A stretch of DNA of 64,000 nucleotides from Trujillonella endophytica (GCF_900110555.1 NZ_FOEE01000001.1:1-64000); one strand, 5' to 3'. Positions 17,444 through 25,579 are shown, counted from the stretch's first letter. Notes: generated by a model not told the origin, from the sequence alone. Numbers and translations are program-made.

Positions 17444-18600
17444 GTGCCCTGACCGTCCTGGACGTGACGAAGTCCTACGGCACCACCCCGGTGCTGACCG
17501 GCATCGACCTGCACGTGCCGGCGGGGACGACGACCGCGCTGCTCGGCCCCTCGGGCTGCGGCAAGACCACGCTGCTGCGCATCGTCGCGGGCTTCGACGA
17601 CCCGGACTCGGGCACCGTCGAGCTCGGCGGCCGGGTCGTCGCCGGCAACGGCCGGGGGGTGCCCGCCCGCCGGCGCGGCATCGGCTTCGTCCCGCAGGAG
17701 GGCGGCCTGTTCCCGCACCTGACGGTGGCCGCCAACGTCATGTTCGGCCTGCCCCGGCGGCAGCGGCGCGACCGCGCCCGCGTCGCCGAGCTGCTGGCGC
17801 TCGTCGGGCTGGACGCCGACCTCGCCGGCCGCTCCCCCCACCAGCTCTCCGGCGGGCAGCAGCAGCGCGTCGCGCTCGCCCGCGCGCTGGCGCCCGAGCC
17901 GTCCCTGGTGCTCCTGGACGAGCCGTTCTCCTCCCTCGACGCCTCGCTGCGCGAGGAGACCCGCCGCGCGGTCACCCGGGCGCTGGCGGTCACGGAGGCC
18001 ACCGCGGTCCTCGTCACGCACGACCAGGCCGAGGCGCTGTCGACGGCGTCGCAGGTGGCGGTGCTGCGGGGCGGGCGGCTGGTGCAGCTGGCCGATCCGC
18101 GGACGCTCTACCGCCGCCCGCGCGACCTCGACGTGGCGACGTTCGTCGGGGAGGCGGTGGTCCTGCCCGCCGACGTCCGCGACGGCCGGGCGCATTCCGA
18201 GGTGGGCGTCCTCGACCTGGAGCCGCGCACCGGCGACGGGCCGGCCCGGGTGCTGCTGCGGCCCGAGCAGCTGCGGCTCACCGAGCCGGGCCCCGAGGTG
18301 CCCGTCGCCCGGGTGAGCGCCGTGGACTTCTTCGGGCACGACGCGCGGGTGTCGCTGGAGCTGGCCTCCGGCCGGGTGGTCGCGGCCCGGCTGGACGGCC
18401 GGCAGCTGCCCGAGGCGGGGGACCGGGTCGGGATCGAGGTCCGGGGCGCCGCCCTGCCGTTCCCGCTCGAGGAGCCGGCCGCCGAGCCGCCGACCGGACC
18501 GGCCGCCGGGGTGTTCGGCCTGGCGGGGGAGCCGTTCGGCGGGCCGGACGGCGCGCCGTCGGACCTGGACACCACCACCTGGACGCCCGCTGCACGTTAG
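17440..18600 (+). CDS. fbpC: Ferric iron ABC transporter, ATP-binding protein
   Basis: 386 residues. Walker A GPSGCGKTT near 37, Q-loop FVPQEGGLFPHLTV, signature LSGGQQQRVALARAL near 135, Walker B LVLLDEPFSSLD near 155 and switch His in VLVTHDQAEA. The last ~130 residues form a TOBE-like regulatory domain (RPEQLRLTEPGPEVPVARVSAVDFFGHDARV) as in CysA/FbpC ATPases. The ATG overlaps the permease stop as ATGA, so translation is coupled. Its stop codon lies inside the next iron box. Confidence 0.93.
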   Translation: MSALTVLDVTKSYGTTPVLTGIDLHVPAGTTTALLGPSGCGKTTLLRIVAGFDDPDSGTVELGGRVVAGNGRGVPARRRGIGFVPQEGGLFPHLTVAANVMFGLPRRQRRDRARVAELLALVGLDADLAGRSPHQLSGGQQQRVALARALAPEPSLVLLDEPFSSLDASLREETRRAVTRALAVTEATAVLVTHDQAEALSTASQVAVLRGGRLVQLADPRTLYRRPRDLDVATFVGEAVVLPADVRDGRAHSEVGVLDLEPRTGDGPARVLLRPEQLRLTEPGPEVPVARVSAVDFFGHDARVSLELASGRVVAARLDGRQLPEAGDRVGIEVRGAALPFPLEEPAAEPPTGPAAGVFGLAGEPFGGPDGAPSDLDTTTWTPAAR

Positions 18601-18615
18601 GTGTGCCTAGGCTCA
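18597..18615. promoter_or_regulatory. Second iron box, before the aldolase operon
   Basis: TTAGGTGTGCCTAGGCTCA shares its first 12 bases exactly with the box at 14770 and matches the IdeR/DtxR consensus at about 14 of 19 positions. It includes the fbpC stop codon and overlaps TAGGCT (18608-18613), which is placed as a leaderless -10 box 7 bases before the GTG at 18621. Confidence 0.7.
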
Positions 18616-18620
18616 CCGCC

Positions 18621-19487
18621 GTGGATCTGCTCCTCTTCACCGTGGACGCGGCCTGGGGTCGCGACGTGGTGGCCGCCGGCGCCGCCGGGATCGTCGTCGA
18701 CTGGGAACGTCGCGGAAAGGCACGGCGGCAGCGGGGCGAGGGCACCCAGATCAACGCCGACACCGTCGAGGACCTGGCCCGCATGCGCGGCGCCACCGAC
18801 GGGCGGCTGCTCTGCCGGATCAACGGCTTCGGGCCCTGGACCGCCGGCGAGGTCGCCGACGCGCTGGCGGCCGGCGCCGACGAGCTGTTCCTGCCGATGG
18901 TCCGCGGCACCGACGAGGTCGACCGCACCCTCGACCTGGTCGACGGCCGGTGCGGGCTCGGCATCCTCGTCGAGACGCAGGACGCCGTCGACCGCGCCGC
19001 GGCCCTGGCCCGCCGGCCGCTGTCGCGGATCTACGTCGGGCTCAACGACCTGCGCATCGACCGCCGCAGCACCGAGCTGTTCCGGCCGCTCGTCGACGGC
19101 ACGGTCGATGCCGTCCGCGCCGAGGTCGCCCAGCCCTTCGGGGTCGGCGGGATGACGCTGCTCGAGGGCGGCTCCCCGGTGCCCGGCCTGCTGCTGGCCG
19201 CCGACCTGGTGCGGGCCCGCACGGACTTCACCTTCCTGCGCCGCTCGTTCACCGCCGACATGGCCGGCCGCGACCCCTTCGTCGAGGTCCCGCGCCTGCT
19301 CGCCGGTCTGGACCGGCTGCGGGCCGCCGACGCCTCGACCGCCGCCGCCCGCCGCGCGGCGTTCGTCGCCGCGGTCGAGGCCGCCGGCCGGCCCGCGGCC
19401 GAGCCCGCCGTCGCGCGCGCTCCCGGGGCCGACGGCGAGGCCGGGGGGCGTGCGCCGGCGCCGGTCGCCGTCGCCGCGCCGGCGTGA
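18621..19487 (+). CDS. HpcH/HpaI-family aldolase
   Basis: 288 residues forming a TIM barrel of the HpcH/HpaI/citrate-lyase-beta superfamily, which cleaves or forms C-C bonds of 2-keto acids using a divalent metal. Expected active-site elements are visible: Arg in LLCRINGFGPW, metal-binding Glu in GILVETQDA and metal-binding Asp in YVGLNDLRID. The product is unknown; related enzymes occur in surface-sugar clusters. A GTG at 18603 is in frame, but the GTG at 18621 fits the -10 hexamer TAGGCT. The C terminus carries a dispensable Ala-rich tail. It is followed by an epimerase and a GT2 in what looks like one operon behind an iron box. Confidence 0.85.
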   Translation: MDLLLFTVDAAWGRDVVAAGAAGIVVDWERRGKARRQRGEGTQINADTVEDLARMRGATDGRLLCRINGFGPWTAGEVADALAAGADELFLPMVRGTDEVDRTLDLVDGRCGLGILVETQDAVDRAAALARRPLSRIYVGLNDLRIDRRSTELFRPLVDGTVDAVRAEVAQPFGVGGMTLLEGGSPVPGLLLAADLVRARTDFTFLRRSFTADMAGRDPFVEVPRLLAGLDRLRAADASTAAARRAAFVAAVEAAGRPAAEPAVARAPGADGEAGGRAPAPVAVAAPA

Positions 19488-19500
19488 GGCCCGGTCGCCG

Positions 19501-20364
19501 GTGAGGGCGCTGGTCACCGGGGCCGGTGGGTTCGTCGGCCGGCACCTCGTGCGGCGGCTGGAGACCGACGGCTGGGACGTCGTCCCGCTGACCCGCTCCG
19601 CCGTCGACCTCGCCGACCCCGTCGCCGGTGCGGCGGCGGTGCGCGCCGCCGATCCGGACGTGGTCTTCGCGCTGGCCGCCGGTCGGGGCAGGGCGACGGC
19701 GGCCGAGCGCGCCGCCACCACGGCGGTGAACACCAGCCCCTGGCTGGTCGACGCCCTGCCGGACCGCTGCCGGGCCGTCGTCCGGCTGGGGTCCTCGACC
19801 GAGTACGCGGCCGGGCCGCGGCCGCTGGCCGAGGACGCGCCGCTGCACCCGCGCGGGTTCTTCGGCGCGACCAAGGCGGCCGGCTCGCTGCTGCTGCAGG
19901 CCGCGGCCGCCGAACGCGGCGTCCGCGCGGCCGTGCTGCGGGCCTTCCAGGTGTACGGGCCGGGGGACCACCCCACCCGGCTGGTGCCCGTGGTGCTCGC
20001 CGCCGCCCGCGACGGCGGCACGGTGCCGCTGCCCGCGGACGTGAGCCGGCGGGACTGGGTCTGGGTCGGCGACGTGGTGGACGCCTGCGTCCGGGCGGCC
20101 ACCAGCGACACGCTGCCCCCCGGGCAGGTGCTCAACATCGGCACCGGCGTGCAGACCGGCACCGAGGAGCTGGTGGCCGCGGCGGTCCGCGCCACCGGCC
20201 GCCCGATCGCCACCGCCCCCGGGGCGCACCCGGGCCGGTCCTGGGACACCGCCGACTGGGTGTGCGACCCCCGCGCGGCCGCCGACCTCCTCGGCTGGCG
20301 CCCCACGGTGGCGCTGGAGGAGGGGCTGGCCCGCACCTGGGCGGCCGACCAGGGCACGGCGTGA
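19501..20364 (+). CDS. NAD-dependent epimerase/dehydratase-like SDR with altered active site
   Basis: 287 residues of the extended SDR family. The NAD loop is VTGAGGFVGRHL and the Ser of the triad lies in LGSSTEYA. The usual Y-x-x-x-K is F-G-A-T-K (in HPRGFFGATKAAG), so the catalytic Tyr is replaced by Phe while the Lys is kept. The C-terminal substrate region (VLRAFQVYGPGDHPTRLVP; RRDWVWVGDVVDAC) is normal for nucleotide-sugar enzymes. It starts 13 bases after the aldolase stop and overlaps the next gene. Possible roles are a modified reaction or a non-catalytic one. Confidence 0.88.
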   Translation: MRALVTGAGGFVGRHLVRRLETDGWDVVPLTRSAVDLADPVAGAAAVRAADPDVVFALAAGRGRATAAERAATTAVNTSPWLVDALPDRCRAVVRLGSSTEYAAGPRPLAEDAPLHPRGFFGATKAAGSLLLQAAAAERGVRAAVLRAFQVYGPGDHPTRLVPVVLAAARDGGTVPLPADVSRRDWVWVGDVVDACVRAATSDTLPPGQVLNIGTGVQTGTEELVAAAVRATGRPIATAPGAHPGRSWDTADWVCDPRAAADLLGWRPTVALEEGLARTWAADQGTA

Positions 20365-21038
20365 CCGGCCCGCGGCTCGCCGTCGTCGTCCCCGTGTACC
20401 GCAACGCCGGGACGCTCGAGCCCCTGGCCGCGCGCCTCGCAGCGGCGCTGGCGGGCCGGAACTGGCGGTTGCGGTTCGTCGTCGACGCCTCGCCGGACGA
20501 CAGCGCGCGCGTCGCCTCCGAGCTGGCCCGCGGGGACGCGCGGATCGCAGCGACGATCCTGCCGCAGAACGTCGGCCAGCACCGCGCCCTGCACGCGGGC
20601 CTCGCCGCCGAGCCCGCGGCCGACGCCTGGATCTGCCTGGACGCCGATCTGCAGGATCCGCCCGAGGCGGTGCCGGTGCTCGTGGACCGGCTGGCCGCCG
20701 GTGACGTCGAGGCCGTGTTCGCCGGCCGGCGCGGGGCCTACACCTCGCCGCTGCGGCGGGTGACCGGCGGCCTGCACCGCCGGGTGGCCACCCGCCTCAC
20801 CGGGCTCCCGCCGGATGCCGGGGCGTTCCTGGCGATGGGCCCCCGCGTGCGGGACGCCGTGCTTGCCGAGCGCGCCCCCAGCATCGTGCTCGCGGTGGGC
20901 GTGGCCGGCCGGCCGGTCACGAGCCTGCCGGTGGTCCGGGAGCGCCGGGACAGCGGCGACTCGGCCTGGACCTCGCGGGCGCGGCTGGTCCAGTCGGCGC
21001 GCTCGCTGGGCTGGGCCCTGCGCCACCGCCGCTCCTGA
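20361..21038 (+). CDS. Glycosyltransferase family 2
   Basis: 225 residues with a GT-A fold. RLAVVVPVYRNAGTLEPLAARL binds the nucleotide, and the metal motif DADLQDPPE is typical of polyprenyl-phosphate glycosyltransferases such as ArnC and GtrB. It lacks the two C-terminal transmembrane helices of those enzymes, so it is soluble or peripheral. The GTG overlaps the epimerase stop (GTGA). Its last 122 bases overlap the 3' end of the convergent ABC ATPase gene. Confidence 0.9.
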   Translation: MTGPRLAVVVPVYRNAGTLEPLAARLAAALAGRNWRLRFVVDASPDDSARVASELARGDARIAATILPQNVGQHRALHAGLAAEPAADAWICLDADLQDPPEAVPVLVDRLAAGDVEAVFAGRRGAYTSPLRRVTGGLHRRVATRLTGLPPDAGAFLAMGPRVRDAVLAERAPSIVLAVGVAGRPVTSLPVVRERRDSGDSAWTSRARLVQSARSLGWALRHRRS

Positions 21039-21777
21039 GGGCCGAGGCCCGGGCGCGCACCTCGCTCGCCGTCCCCTCGGCGACGACGCGGCCGGAGGCC
21101 AGCACCGACAGGCGGTCGGCGAGCCGGCCCGCCTCGTCGAGGTCCCGGGTGGCGAGCAGGACCGTCGTCCCGGCGCGGACCAGAGCACGCAGCACCGCCG
21201 CGACCTCGGCGCGGCAGTGCGGGTCCAGGTCGGCCGTCGGCTCGTCGAGCAGCACGAGCTCCGGCCGGACGACGATGCTGGCGGCGAGGTCGAGGCGTCG
21301 CCGCGCGGCCGCCGAGTACGTGGCGATCGGCTGCCCGGCCGCGGCGGTGAGGCCGAAGCCGGCGAGCAGCTGGTCGGTCCGCAGGAGCGCGGCGGCGCGG
21401 GAGTAGCCGAGCAGGCGGGCGAGCTGGAGCAGGTTCGCCCCGCCGGTGCGCTGCTCGTCGAACCCGGCCGACCATCCGGTGCGGCCGACGCGGGCGCCCA
21501 GCGCGTCCGCCTCGGTGCCGACGTCGGAGCCGAGCACCCGCGCCGATCCGCCGTCCGGGCGCAGCACGCCGGCCAGGACGCGCAGCAGCGTCGTCTTGCC
21601 CGCGCCGCCCGCCCCGACCACGCCGTGGATGCTCCCGAGAGGGACGCGCAGGTCCACGCCGTCCAGCGCCCGGATCCCGCCGAGGACCACGACGAGGCCC
21701 TCGGTCTCGACGGCCGGGCCCGTGCCGCCGGCCCTCCGCGGTCGGACCGGGGGCCTCCGGGGGACGTCACCCGCCAC
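20917..21777 (-). CDS. Orphan ABC ATPase with degenerate signature motif
   Basis: 286 residues, most like DrrA/CcmA-type drug-export ATPases. Walker A is GAGGAGKTT and Walker B is LVLLDEPTADLDP. The signature, normally YSGGMRRRLDLA in this group, reads YSAAARRRLDLA, so both signature glycines are lost. The switch position reads LLATRDLDEA, with Arg where the H-loop His usually sits. No permease gene is adjacent. The last ~40 residues are low-complexity and overlap the GT2 gene on the other strand. Loss of these residues should cripple ATP hydrolysis, so it may be a decaying gene or a regulatory paralogue. Confidence 0.8.
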   Translation of the reverse strand: MAGDVPRRPPVRPRRAGGTGPAVETEGLVVVLGGIRALDGVDLRVPLGSIHGVVGAGGAGKTTLLRVLAGVLRPDGGSARVLGSDVGTEADALGARVGRTGWSAGFDEQRTGGANLLQLARLLGYSRAAALLRTDQLLAGFGLTAAAGQPIATYSAAARRRLDLAASIVVRPELVLLDEPTADLDPHCRAEVAAVLRALVRAGTTVLLATRDLDEAGRLADRLSVLASGRVVAEGTASEVRARASALRSGGGAGPSPASAPTGPAAPARSRPSRRCPGAPGPPAGS

Positions 21778-21842
21778 GAGCCCACCTCCGGGTCCGACCC
21801 GGCGGGACGCCCGGCGGGTACGACAGGGAGACGGCAGGAGGA

Positions 21843-21864
21843 CCGCGGACTCATCGGTCCGCGG
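21843..21864 (-). terminator. Hairpin after the GT39-type gene
   Basis: CCGCGGAC (21843-21850), loop TCATCG, GTCCGCGG (21857-21864): a perfect 8-bp stem 3 bases past the stop of the minus-strand glycosyltransferase. Confidence 0.55.
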
Positions 21865-21867
21865 CGC

Positions 21868-23310
21868 TCACCGGGTCCAGAGCTGGAGGACCAGGTCGGT
21901 CTTGCTGCCCGGGAACGCCCACTCCCGGTCGATGGACAGGCCCGCGGCGGTCAGCAGGTCGACGTCGTCGGTCGAGGAGAAGCCGCCGGGCAGCTGCCGG
22001 CGGACCAGCCACACCCGGTCGGCGCCGGGCGGGGCGTCGTCCGGCGGCAGCAGCAGGTCCGCGCGCAGCGCGGGGGCGCGGGTGCGCACGTAGTGGTCCA
22101 GGCCCATGGCCGATCGGAGGTCGGCGCCGACGACGGGCTCCCCGGCACGGTGCATCGCGGCCAGGGCCTCGACCAGCCGGTCGGACCCCTCCCGGGGCTC
22201 GCGGTCGGCCAGCGGCGCGGCGGCCAGCAGCGAGAACGCGACGAGCAGGGCGGCGACGGGGGAGCGGGCGCCCCGCGGAACGGCCAGCGCGCCGGCCGCC
22301 GCGAGCACCCCGAGCCCGAGCAGGCCGGCGAGCAGGTAGCGGGGCAGGTAGACGGGCCGGACCTGCTCGGCCAGCAGCAGGAGCAGCAGCGGCACCAGCA
22401 CCCAGCACGCGCCCAGGACGCGCACGCCCCGGCCGCGGACCGCGCCCAGCACGGCCAGCCCGACGGTCAGGTACAGCAGGGGGGTGCGGCCCCCGGCCCA
22501 CGCCTCGACGGCGAGGTCGGCCAGGGTGCCGCCGGTGTCGCGCAGGTGCTCGGCGTTGCGCCCGCCGGTGCCGTTCAGCAGGTTCATGCCCACGAGGAGC
22601 GCGGTCGGGGCGGCGGCGGCCGCGCCGACGAGGACCACCGGGACGGCGCGCCGGCCGCGCAGCAGCAGCGCCGCCGCGACGAACGCGACCAGCACCGTGA
22701 CCGCGTACCAGTGCATGAGGCCCATGCCGGCGCCGGCGAGGCCGAGGAGCAGGAGGCCGCGGGGCGGGTCCTGCAGCCAGCGCGCCAGGCCGAGGAGGGC
22801 GGCGCCGGTGGCCAGCACGGCCGGCCCGTAGCTGCGGGCCTCGACCGTCTGCTCGAGCAGCAGGGGGTTGGCGGCGAGGGCGAGGCCCGCGAGGACGCCG
22901 GTCGCCCGGCCGGCCAGGCGGCCGACCGCGCGGACGACCAGGCCGACGCCGCCCGCGGTCGCCAGCAGGGAGAACACCCGCAGCGAGGTGTCGCCGTCCG
23001 CGCCGGGCAGGGCCGTCCAGAGGTGGACGACGAGGTAGTAGGGCGCGTTGTAGGACGGCGGGATGCCGGCGAGGTAGCTCGCCGTCGCCTCGCCGCTGAC
23101 GGCCGCGTGCAGGATGTCGGCGAGCGGCAGCCGGGCGATCTCGGCGGTGAAGAGCTCGTCGAACCACAGGCCGTGCCCGGCCGAGAGCAGGACCGTCCCG
23201 AGGGTGATCAGCACCATGGGCGGGAGCAGTTCCGCGGCCCAGGCGTGGCGCCACGGGGCGGGGGACGGCGGGGTCGCCCCTGCGTGCCCCGCCAGGGCCG
23301 TCGTCGCCAC
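21868..23310 (-). CDS. Polytopic glycosyltransferase, GT39/mannosyltransferase type
   Basis: 480 residues with about ten transmembrane helices. The first extracytoplasmic loop carries LWFDELFTAEIARLPL, the Asp-Glu motif of GT39/ArnT-like enzymes that take sugars from polyprenyl phosphate outside the membrane. HWYAVTVLVAF and VYLPRYLLAGLLGLG are further family blocks. A soluble C-terminal domain (~400-480) follows. The acceptor may be a protein or a wall glycan and is unknown. The GTG at 23310 has TACCCT 6 bases upstream, the leaderless pattern. Confidence 0.82.
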   Translation of the reverse strand: MATTALAGHAGATPPSPAPWRHAWAAELLPPMVLITLGTVLLSAGHGLWFDELFTAEIARLPLADILHAAVSGEATASYLAGIPPSYNAPYYLVVHLWTALPGADGDTSLRVFSLLATAGGVGLVVRAVGRLAGRATGVLAGLALAANPLLLEQTVEARSYGPAVLATGAALLGLARWLQDPPRGLLLLGLAGAGMGLMHWYAVTVLVAFVAAALLLRGRRAVPVVLVGAAAAAPTALLVGMNLLNGTGGRNAEHLRDTGGTLADLAVEAWAGGRTPLLYLTVGLAVLGAVRGRGVRVLGACWVLVPLLLLLLAEQVRPVYLPRYLLAGLLGLGVLAAAGALAVPRGARSPVAALLVAFSLLAAAPLADREPREGSDRLVEALAAMHRAGEPVVGADLRSAMGLDHYVRTRAPALRADLLLPPDDAPPGADRVWLVRRQLPGGFSSTDDVDLLTAAGLSIDREWAFPGSKTDLVLQLWTR

Positions 23311-23359
23311 GGAGCGAGGGTAGGCGAGCCGCCGGCGGGCGCCGGCGAGGCGCCGGGCG

Positions 23360-23866
23360 TCAGCCGGTGCGTGACCCCCGGGCGCGCTGGACGACCGGGC
23401 CGGCGATCCACAGCCAGCCCAGCAGCACCGCCACCACGATCGCGGCCACGACCGCCTGGGTGAGGCTGAACAGGACGTCGGTCACCAGGAACACCGCCGA
23501 GACCAGCGCCAGGGCCAGGACCGTGAGCCCGAGGGAGGCGTTGCGGTTGCTCCGGCGCAGGAGTGCCTCCTTGTCGTGCTGGCGGAACAGCACCCGGTGC
23601 TGCGCGGCGGGCGCGATGAGCAGCGCGGTCGCCACCACGGCGGCGAGGAGCGTCACGAAGTAGACGTCGCGCTGGAGGTCGGTCATCCGCGCGCCGCCCT
23701 GCTGGAAGGGGACGACGAGCAGGAACGCGAAGAGGAACTGCACTCCGGGAAGGGCGACGCGCAACTCGTTCAGCAGTTCCAGCAGCTCGCGGTCCACGCG
23801 TTCGGCCCCGGTCTCGTCCCGGTCGTCGTCGGGCTGCCGATCGCGGGGAGGACCTGTCGTCGTCAT
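23360..23866 (-). CDS. DUF6328 family membrane protein
   Basis: 168 residues. An acidic N terminus (DRQPDDDRDETGAERVDRELLELLNELRVALPGVQFLFAFLLVVPF) leads into four transmembrane helices. The LLNELRVALPGVQ-LFAFLL block, the PAAQHRVLFR segment and the helix pair at the end are characteristic of DUF6328. The function is unknown; members are short actinobacterial membrane proteins. The start ATG is preceded by an AGGAGGAG purine run on the same strand. It is divergent from map. Confidence 0.85.
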   Translation of the reverse strand: MTTTGPPRDRQPDDDRDETGAERVDRELLELLNELRVALPGVQFLFAFLLVVPFQQGGARMTDLQRDVYFVTLLAAVVATALLIAPAAQHRVLFRQHDKEALLRRSNRNASLGLTVLALALVSAVFLVTDVLFSLTQAVVAAIVVAVLLGWLWIAGPVVQRARGSRTG

Positions 23867-23997
23867 CGCGCTCCTCCTCTGCTCGCCGCCCCCGAGCCCG
23901 CGCCGGGCCGGCCCTGGAGAGGCTTATGCCCGGACGGCGCCCGCCCGTCACCTCCTCGCCCGGACGGGGCTCGAGCGGCGGCTCGTACCGTGGACGC

Positions 23998-24783
23998 GTG
24001 GAGACGACGACCCTGCCCGCCCGCACGGCCCTCGAGCTCGACGCCATGCGCGACGCCGGCCGGGTGGTCGCCGAGACCCTGGCGGCGGTGCGGGCCGCGG
24101 CGGCCCCGGGCGTGAAGCTGCGCGACCTCGACGACCTGGCGCAGACCTGCATCCGCGAGGCGGGCGCGACGTCGTCCTTCCTCGGCTACAAGCCCGCCTG
24201 GGCGCCGACGGCCTACAACGGCGCCCTGTGCCTGTCGCCGAACGAGGTCGTGGTGCACGGCCGGCCCAGCGGCCGCCGGCTGCACGAGGGCGACGTGCTG
24301 AGCATCGACTGCGGGGCGATCGTCGACGGCTGGAACGGCGACGCCGCGATCACCCTGCTCATCGGCCGGGAGGTGGCCGAGGACGACGCCCGCCTCGTGC
24401 GGGCCACCGAGGAGGCGCTCGCGGCCGGCGTGGCCGCGTCGGTGCCCGGCGCGACCCTGCTCGACGTCGCGACGGCGATCGACGCGGTGGCGCGCCGGTA
24501 CGGCTTCGCGCACCTGCCCGACCACGGCGGGCACGGCATCGGGCGCTCGATGCACGAGCCGCCCTTCGTGCCCAACCGGCCGGTGGCGGGGCTGGACAGG
24601 GTGCGCCTGCAGGCCGGCAGCACGCTCGCGATCGAGCCGATGCTCCTGGCCGGCGACGAGCGCTACAAGCACAAGAAGGACGGCTGGGCCGTCGTCACCG
24701 CCGACGGCCGGCGCGCAGCGCACGTCGAGCACACCGTCGCGGTGACCGACGAGGGCCCCGTCGTCCTCACCATCCCGCGCTGA
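23998..24783 (+). CDS. map: Type I methionine aminopeptidase
   Basis: 261 residues; removes the initiator Met from nascent proteins. The five metal ligands are present: Asp in SIDCGA, Asp in WNGDAA, His in DHGGHGIGRSMHE, Glu in AIEPML and Glu in HVEHTVAV. The catalytic His in VVVHGRP is also intact. There is no N-terminal zinc-finger or SH3-binding extension, so it is the minimal actinobacterial form. The GTG at 23998 lies 6 bases after TACCGT, which suggests a leaderless mRNA; upstream in-frame codons would add low-complexity sequence. Confidence 0.93.
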   Translation: METTTLPARTALELDAMRDAGRVVAETLAAVRAAAAPGVKLRDLDDLAQTCIREAGATSSFLGYKPAWAPTAYNGALCLSPNEVVVHGRPSGRRLHEGDVLSIDCGAIVDGWNGDAAITLLIGREVAEDDARLVRATEEALAAGVAASVPGATLLDVATAIDAVARRYGFAHLPDHGGHGIGRSMHEPPFVPNRPVAGLDRVRLQAGSTLAIEPMLLAGDERYKHKKDGWAVVTADGRRAAHVEHTVAVTDEGPVVLTIPR

Positions 24784-24798
24784 GCGGAGGGCGGGAGT

Positions 24799-24830
24799 GC
24801 AGGTTTCCTGCGCCCTCGCACTCCGATCAG
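24799..24830. repeat. Short palindromic 3'-end repeat, copy 2
   Basis: The core GCAGGTTTCCTGC (24799-24811) is identical to copy 1 at 341-353. As there, the element ends on the stop codon of a minus-strand gene (DUF2277). In this copy an outer GGAGT/ACTCC arm could extend the stem with a bulge. It also lies just after the map stop, between convergent genes. Confidence 0.6.
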
Positions 24831-25093
24831 CCGAAGCGAGCCGCCGAGCGTGCCTTCGCCTTGGCGGCCTCGACCTCGCGGTCCTTGGGCGGCGCGGTGC
24901 TGACGAGGGCGTCCAGCAGCCGCGCGGAGGCCGCCGCCACCTCGGCGACGGCCCGGTCGAAGGCGTCGGCGTTGACCCGGGCGGGCTTGGTGGTCCCGCT
25001 GATCTTGCGGACGTACTGCAGGGCTGCCGCGTCGACCTCCTCCTCCGTCGCGGGGGGCGCGAAGTTCGACAGCGGGCGGATGTTGCGGCACAT
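24827..25093 (-). CDS. DUF2277 family protein
   Basis: 88 residues, the standard length. MCRNIRPLSNFAPPATEEEVDAAALQYVRKISG is the diagnostic N terminus, with the invariant MCRNI and the paired-helix pattern; PARVNADAFDRAVAEVAAAS follows. The family is common in actinobacteria and other soil bacteria and has no known biochemical function. The ATG at 25093 has TACAGT 8 bases upstream, again the leaderless arrangement. It is convergent with map. Confidence 0.92.
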   Translation of the reverse strand: MCRNIRPLSNFAPPATEEEVDAAALQYVRKISGTTKPARVNADAFDRAVAEVAAASARLLDALVSTAPPKDREVEAAKAKARSAARFG

Positions 25094-25174
25094 GCCCTGC
25101 GACTGTAGGAGCGCTGCGCCCGGATGGGGAGGTGCCCGTCGGGGCCCCGGCCGGAGGACGGGAGGATCGCGCGC

Positions 25175-25579
25175 GTGACGGTGCTGCTGGTCGACGTCGC
25201 CAACGTGCTGGGCTCGCGCCCGGACGGCTGGTGGCGGGACCGGGCCGGCGCGACGGCGCGGCTGCTCGAGCGGCTGGCGACCCTCCCCGGGCGGGAGATG
25301 CCCGGCCCGGGAGGGTCGCCCCTGGCCTGCACCGCCCTGGTCGCGGTCGTCGAGGGCGCGGCGCGGGACGTCGCCGGGCCCGCCGGCGTGCGGCTGGTCC
25401 GGGCACCCGGCAGCGGGGACGACGCCCTGGTCGCGGCGGCGGTGGAGGCCGGGGGTGCCGGGCTGCTCGTCGTCACCGCCGACCGCGGGCTGCGGGCCCG
25501 GCTGCCCGCCGGAACGCCGGTCGCCGGGCCCGGCTGGCTGCTCGCGCAGCTGCCGAGTGGAGCCGCTCCGACCGGGTAG
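25175..25579 (+). CDS. NYN/PIN-like domain protein
   Basis: 134 residues. LLVDVANVLGSRPDGWWRDRAGATARLLERL opens like YacP/NYN-type nuclease folds, where VDxxN carries a catalytic Asp. SGDDALVAAA and LLVVTADRGLRARL supply the further acidic cluster of the PIN/NYN fold. Database entries for this group often read 'NTP pyrophosphohydrolase', which does not match the fold. RNA cleavage is inferred from the fold only. The GTG at 25175 has GGAGGA 8 bases upstream. The SDR gene starts 10 bases after its stop, so the two are probably one operon. Confidence 0.65.
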   Translation: MTVLLVDVANVLGSRPDGWWRDRAGATARLLERLATLPGREMPGPGGSPLACTALVAVVEGAARDVAGPAGVRLVRAPGSGDDALVAAAVEAGGAGLLVVTADRGLRARLPAGTPVAGPGWLLAQLPSGAAPTG

